From: Streptomyces sp. FIT100
GTDB lineage: Bacteria > Actinomycetota > Actinomycetes > Streptomycetales > Streptomycetaceae
Length of the DNA stretch: 64,000 nucleotides
Assembly (NCBI RefSeq): GCF_024584805.1
Contig: NZ_CP075715.1
Span: 2,910,026-2,974,025, forward strand
Reading direction: 5' to 3'
Shown here: positions 62,116 to 64,000 of the stretch, piece after piece
Layout of the letters: the number at the start of each line of letters is the position of its first letter
How positions within the stretch are numbered: the stretch's first letter is position 1
The notes under the pieces: generated by a model
The model's input: the letters and a program-made list of their open reading frames with translations, nothing else
Databases searched by the model: none
Told to the model about the DNA's origin: nothing
Position numbers and translations under genes: made by a program

Positions 62116-62598
62116 GGGGTGGCCTCCACTCCCCTCGGGCGTGCCGTCCGCGCGCCCTTCCGGGGGAACGAAACGAGTCGCCCGTGGCTACGCGCCACGC
62201 GGCCCGTTCACCCGTCCGGCCCATGAATCGGCCCGCTTCGGACGCACGCCGACCCGCTCCGGCGGCTATCGGGCACCTGCGGCGGGCCCACTGGTCCACC
62301 GCCCCCGCCCTTGCCCGCTGCGTGGGTGACAGCAGGCAGCGACCCATGGCTGGTACGACCATCCGCAGTCGGCAACGCGCCGAGTCGGGGCCGTGCCATG
62401 CCGTGCCGTGCCGTGCCGTTGAGAGTCGGCCCCGCAGCAGTCGGCGGCCCCGAGGAATGTGAGCCCGGGGCGCCGCCCCACCACCCACCGTCGCAAGCCG
62501 TAGGCACCCGCGGGACTGCACGACCCGCACGCCCGCACCGCCGGACCGCCGGACCGCCGGACCGCCATCACGCATACGCGCACACACGCGCACACACG
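62116..62598. other. Intergenic region with several short tandem repeats
   Basis: About 480 bp without a convincing gene. It holds GTGCC-type pentamer runs (62391-62420), an 8-bp ACCGCCGG repeat of nearly four units (62537-62566) and a 10-bp ACGCGCACAC repeat (62576-62598) just past the TetR stop. Confidence 0.6.
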
Positions 62599-63207
62599 TC
62601 AGCCGCGCGTCAGCCCCGCCACCGCCGACGCCGCCAGTTCGTCCAGGTACCCCTTCGGCAGATCGCTGCGCACCACGACCAGCCGCCAGTAGAGCGGCCC
62701 GATGATCAGGTCCAGCGCGCGGTCCGGGTCCGCCGACTCGGGGAGTTCACCGCGGGCGACGGCGTCGCGGATCACCAGCGCGGCCACGCCCTGCTGGCTG
62801 TCGAGCAGGGCCGCCTTGATCGCGTCGGAGATCTCCGGGTGGCGGGCGGACTCGACCAGCAGGTCGGGGATCACCTGGGAGGCGACCGGATGGCGCAGGG
62901 CGTGCGAGGCCACTTCGAGGAGCGCGCGGACGTCCCCGTACAGCGAACCCGTCGCCGGCGCCGGCAGCCCTTGTACGGCGAAGGCCGCCAGCAGGTCGAG
63001 CACGAGCGACAGCTTGGACTTCCAGCGCCGGTAGACCGCGGTCTTGCCGACGCCCGCCCGCCGCGCGATGCCCTCGATCGACATGCGGGCGAAGCCGACC
63101 GCGGCCAGTTCCTCGAAGACGGCGGCGCGGATGGCTTCGGTCACGTCCTCCCGGAGCACTGCGGCTCCCGCGGGGGCGCGTCGTGGGGTTCCCGGGTCCG
63201 TGGTCAT
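62599..63207 (-). CDS. TetR family transcriptional regulator
   Basis: The 202-residue protein has an N-terminal TetR helix-turn-helix (IRAAVFEELAAVGFARMSIE, GIARRAGVGKTAVYRRWKSK) and a helical C-terminal ligand domain of the TetR_C type. Start ATG 63207 is chosen; 63228 is possible. It is divergent from the ABC exporter with about 120 bp between, so it may repress that gene as well as itself. The ligand is unknown. Confidence 0.88.
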   Translation of the reverse strand: MTTDPGTPRRAPAGAAVLREDVTEAIRAAVFEELAAVGFARMSIEGIARRAGVGKTAVYRRWKSKLSLVLDLLAAFAVQGLPAPATGSLYGDVRALLEVASHALRHPVASQVIPDLLVESARHPEISDAIKAALLDSQQGVAALVIRDAVARGELPESADPDRALDLIIGPLYWRLVVVRSDLPKGYLDELAASAVAGLTRG

Positions 63208-63330
63208 GCGCAGGAGCATACCCGTCACGACGAGACGGTTGCGTTGCGACGTCGTTCCGTCCTACTCTCCCCGTAGCGACGATACGGGTCCGTCCCATCG
63301 CCAGCGATCCCCCCGCCCCCGGCGAAAGCG

Positions 63331-64000
63331 ATGAGCGCGAGCGTGAGCAGCCAGACGATCACCAGGCCGGCGCCACCGGCCCAGCGGGAGAACCTCAGCG
63401 AGCTGGCCGCCCGGCACGGGCTGACGGTCAGCGGGGCCCGCCCCCCGCTCGGCGCGTACATCAGGCAGCTCTGGTCGCGCCGCCACTTCATCGCCGCGTT
63501 CGCCACGGCCCGGCTCACAGCGCAGTACAGCCAGGCGAAGCTCGGCCAGCTGTGGCAGCTGATGACCCCGCTGCTCAACGCCGCCGTCTACTACCTCATC
63601 TTCGGGGTTCTGCTCCAGACCAGCCACCATGTCCCGGACTTCGTGCCGTTCCTGGTCACCGGCGTCTTCATCTGGACCTTCACGGCCAACTCGGTGATGG
63701 CGGGGACCAAGGCCATCTCCGGGAACATCGGGCTCGTCCGGGCACTGCACTTCCCGCGCGCCGCGCTTCCCATCGCGCTCGCCCTGCAACAGCTTCAGCA
63801 GCTCCTCTTCTCCATGGGGGCGCTGCTCCTGATCGTGATGGCCTTCGGGCAGTTCCCGACGGCGTCATGGCCGCTCGCCGTCCCGGCACTGCTGCTCCAG
63901 ACCGTCTTCAACACCGGCCTGTCGATGGCCATGGCCCGTATCGCCGCCCACACACCCGACGTCTCGCAGCTGATGCCGTTCCTGCTGCGCACGTGGATGT
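63331..64000 (+). CDS. ABC-2 type polysaccharide export permease, N-terminal part (cut by window edge)
   Basis: The visible 223 codons from ATG 63331 match the TagG/RfbA-type permease: QYSQAKLGQLWQLMTPLLNA in the amphipathic start, then hydrophobic segments (VYYLIFGVLLQT, FLVTGVFIWTFTANS, LLFSMGALLLIVMAFG). Such permeases export lipid-linked wall polysaccharides with an ATPase normally encoded next. The C-terminus lies beyond the window. Confidence 0.85.
   Translation, partial: MSASVSSQTITRPAPPAQRENLSELAARHGLTVSGARPPLGAYIRQLWSRRHFIAAFATARLTAQYSQAKLGQLWQLMTPLLNAAVYYLIFGVLLQTSHHVPDFVPFLVTGVFIWTFTANSVMAGTKAISGNIGLVRALHFPRAALPIALALQQLQQLLFSMGALLLIVMAFGQFPTASWPLAVPALLLQTVFNTGLSMAMARIAAHTPDVSQLMPFLLRTWM

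Noticed and set aside
62266..62595. Short ORFs in the gap after the TetR gene
   Set aside because: They are made of microsatellite sequence, lack ribosome sites and have no codon bias.

Overview
The window is a chromosomal segment of a Streptomyces-type actinomycete. Evidence: very high G+C with strong codon third-position bias, GTG and TTG starts, a tmRNA encoding the tag ANTKRDSFALAA, and a gene order that (from memory) matches the S. coelicolor SCO2943-SCO2983 stretch: murA, hupA, malic enzyme, HelD-like helicase, sigU/rsuA, nnaR/narK, matAB, ssrA/smpB, ctp, ftsEX, prfB, pkaAB, FHA-FtsK protein, sugar ABC transporter.

Layout. 1-2.9 kb: the truncated start of a DEAD/DEAH helicase, a Doc/RHH toxin-antitoxin pair and an MFS exporter. 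3.1 kb: tRNA-Cys. 3.5-11 kb: an accessory block, partly lower in G+C, read as one minus-strand series. It holds a WXG100-like protein, a PPE-like proline/glycine-rich protein, a mycosin-type subtilisin, a membrane protein, a second small ESX-like protein, a 771-residue WXG-associated protein and a lipoprotein. It looks like a type VII secretion substrate/protease module without core ATPase or channel genes. 11-15.7 kb: a three-gene xanthine dehydrogenase-like operon whose large subunit lacks the expected catalytic glutamate. 16-21 kb: a chitooligosaccharide-type ABC importer with a GH20 hexosaminidase and two matching palindromic operators. 21.3-26.5 kb: DUF3039, AlgH/YqgE, murA, hupA, NAD-malic enzyme and a probable small RNA. 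26.5-32 kb: HelD-like RNA polymerase factor, SigU/RsuA, a CGNR regulator and a VapBC pair. 32-39 kb: NnaR/NarK nitrate genes and the Mat glycan locus. 39-43 kb: a divergent LysR/MFS pair, a frameshifted GH18 gene and tmRNA. 43-50 kb: smpB, a C-terminal protease, ftsX, ftsE, a small zinc-ribbon membrane protein, a TTTDGG-repeat surface protein with an LAETG sorting signal, and prfB. 49.5-56.7 kb: two receptor-type Ser/Thr kinases facing a FHA-FtsK ATPase. 56.9-60.7 kb: a second sugar ABC importer, with an extracellular domain inserted in one permease and a small repeat inserted between the permeases. 60.6-64 kb: a glycosyltransferase, a TetR regulator and the start of an ABC-2 polysaccharide exporter.

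The most unusual points are the orphan type VII-like block, the xanthine dehydrogenase lineage missing its GVGE motif, the domain-inserted permease, the 37-bp duplication around a 67-bp palindromic insert, the RBS-masking hairpin before narK, the double frameshift in the GH18 gene and the 15-copy TTTDGG protein. All assignments come from reading the sequence; no database search was run. Gene names rest on remembered synteny and motifs.
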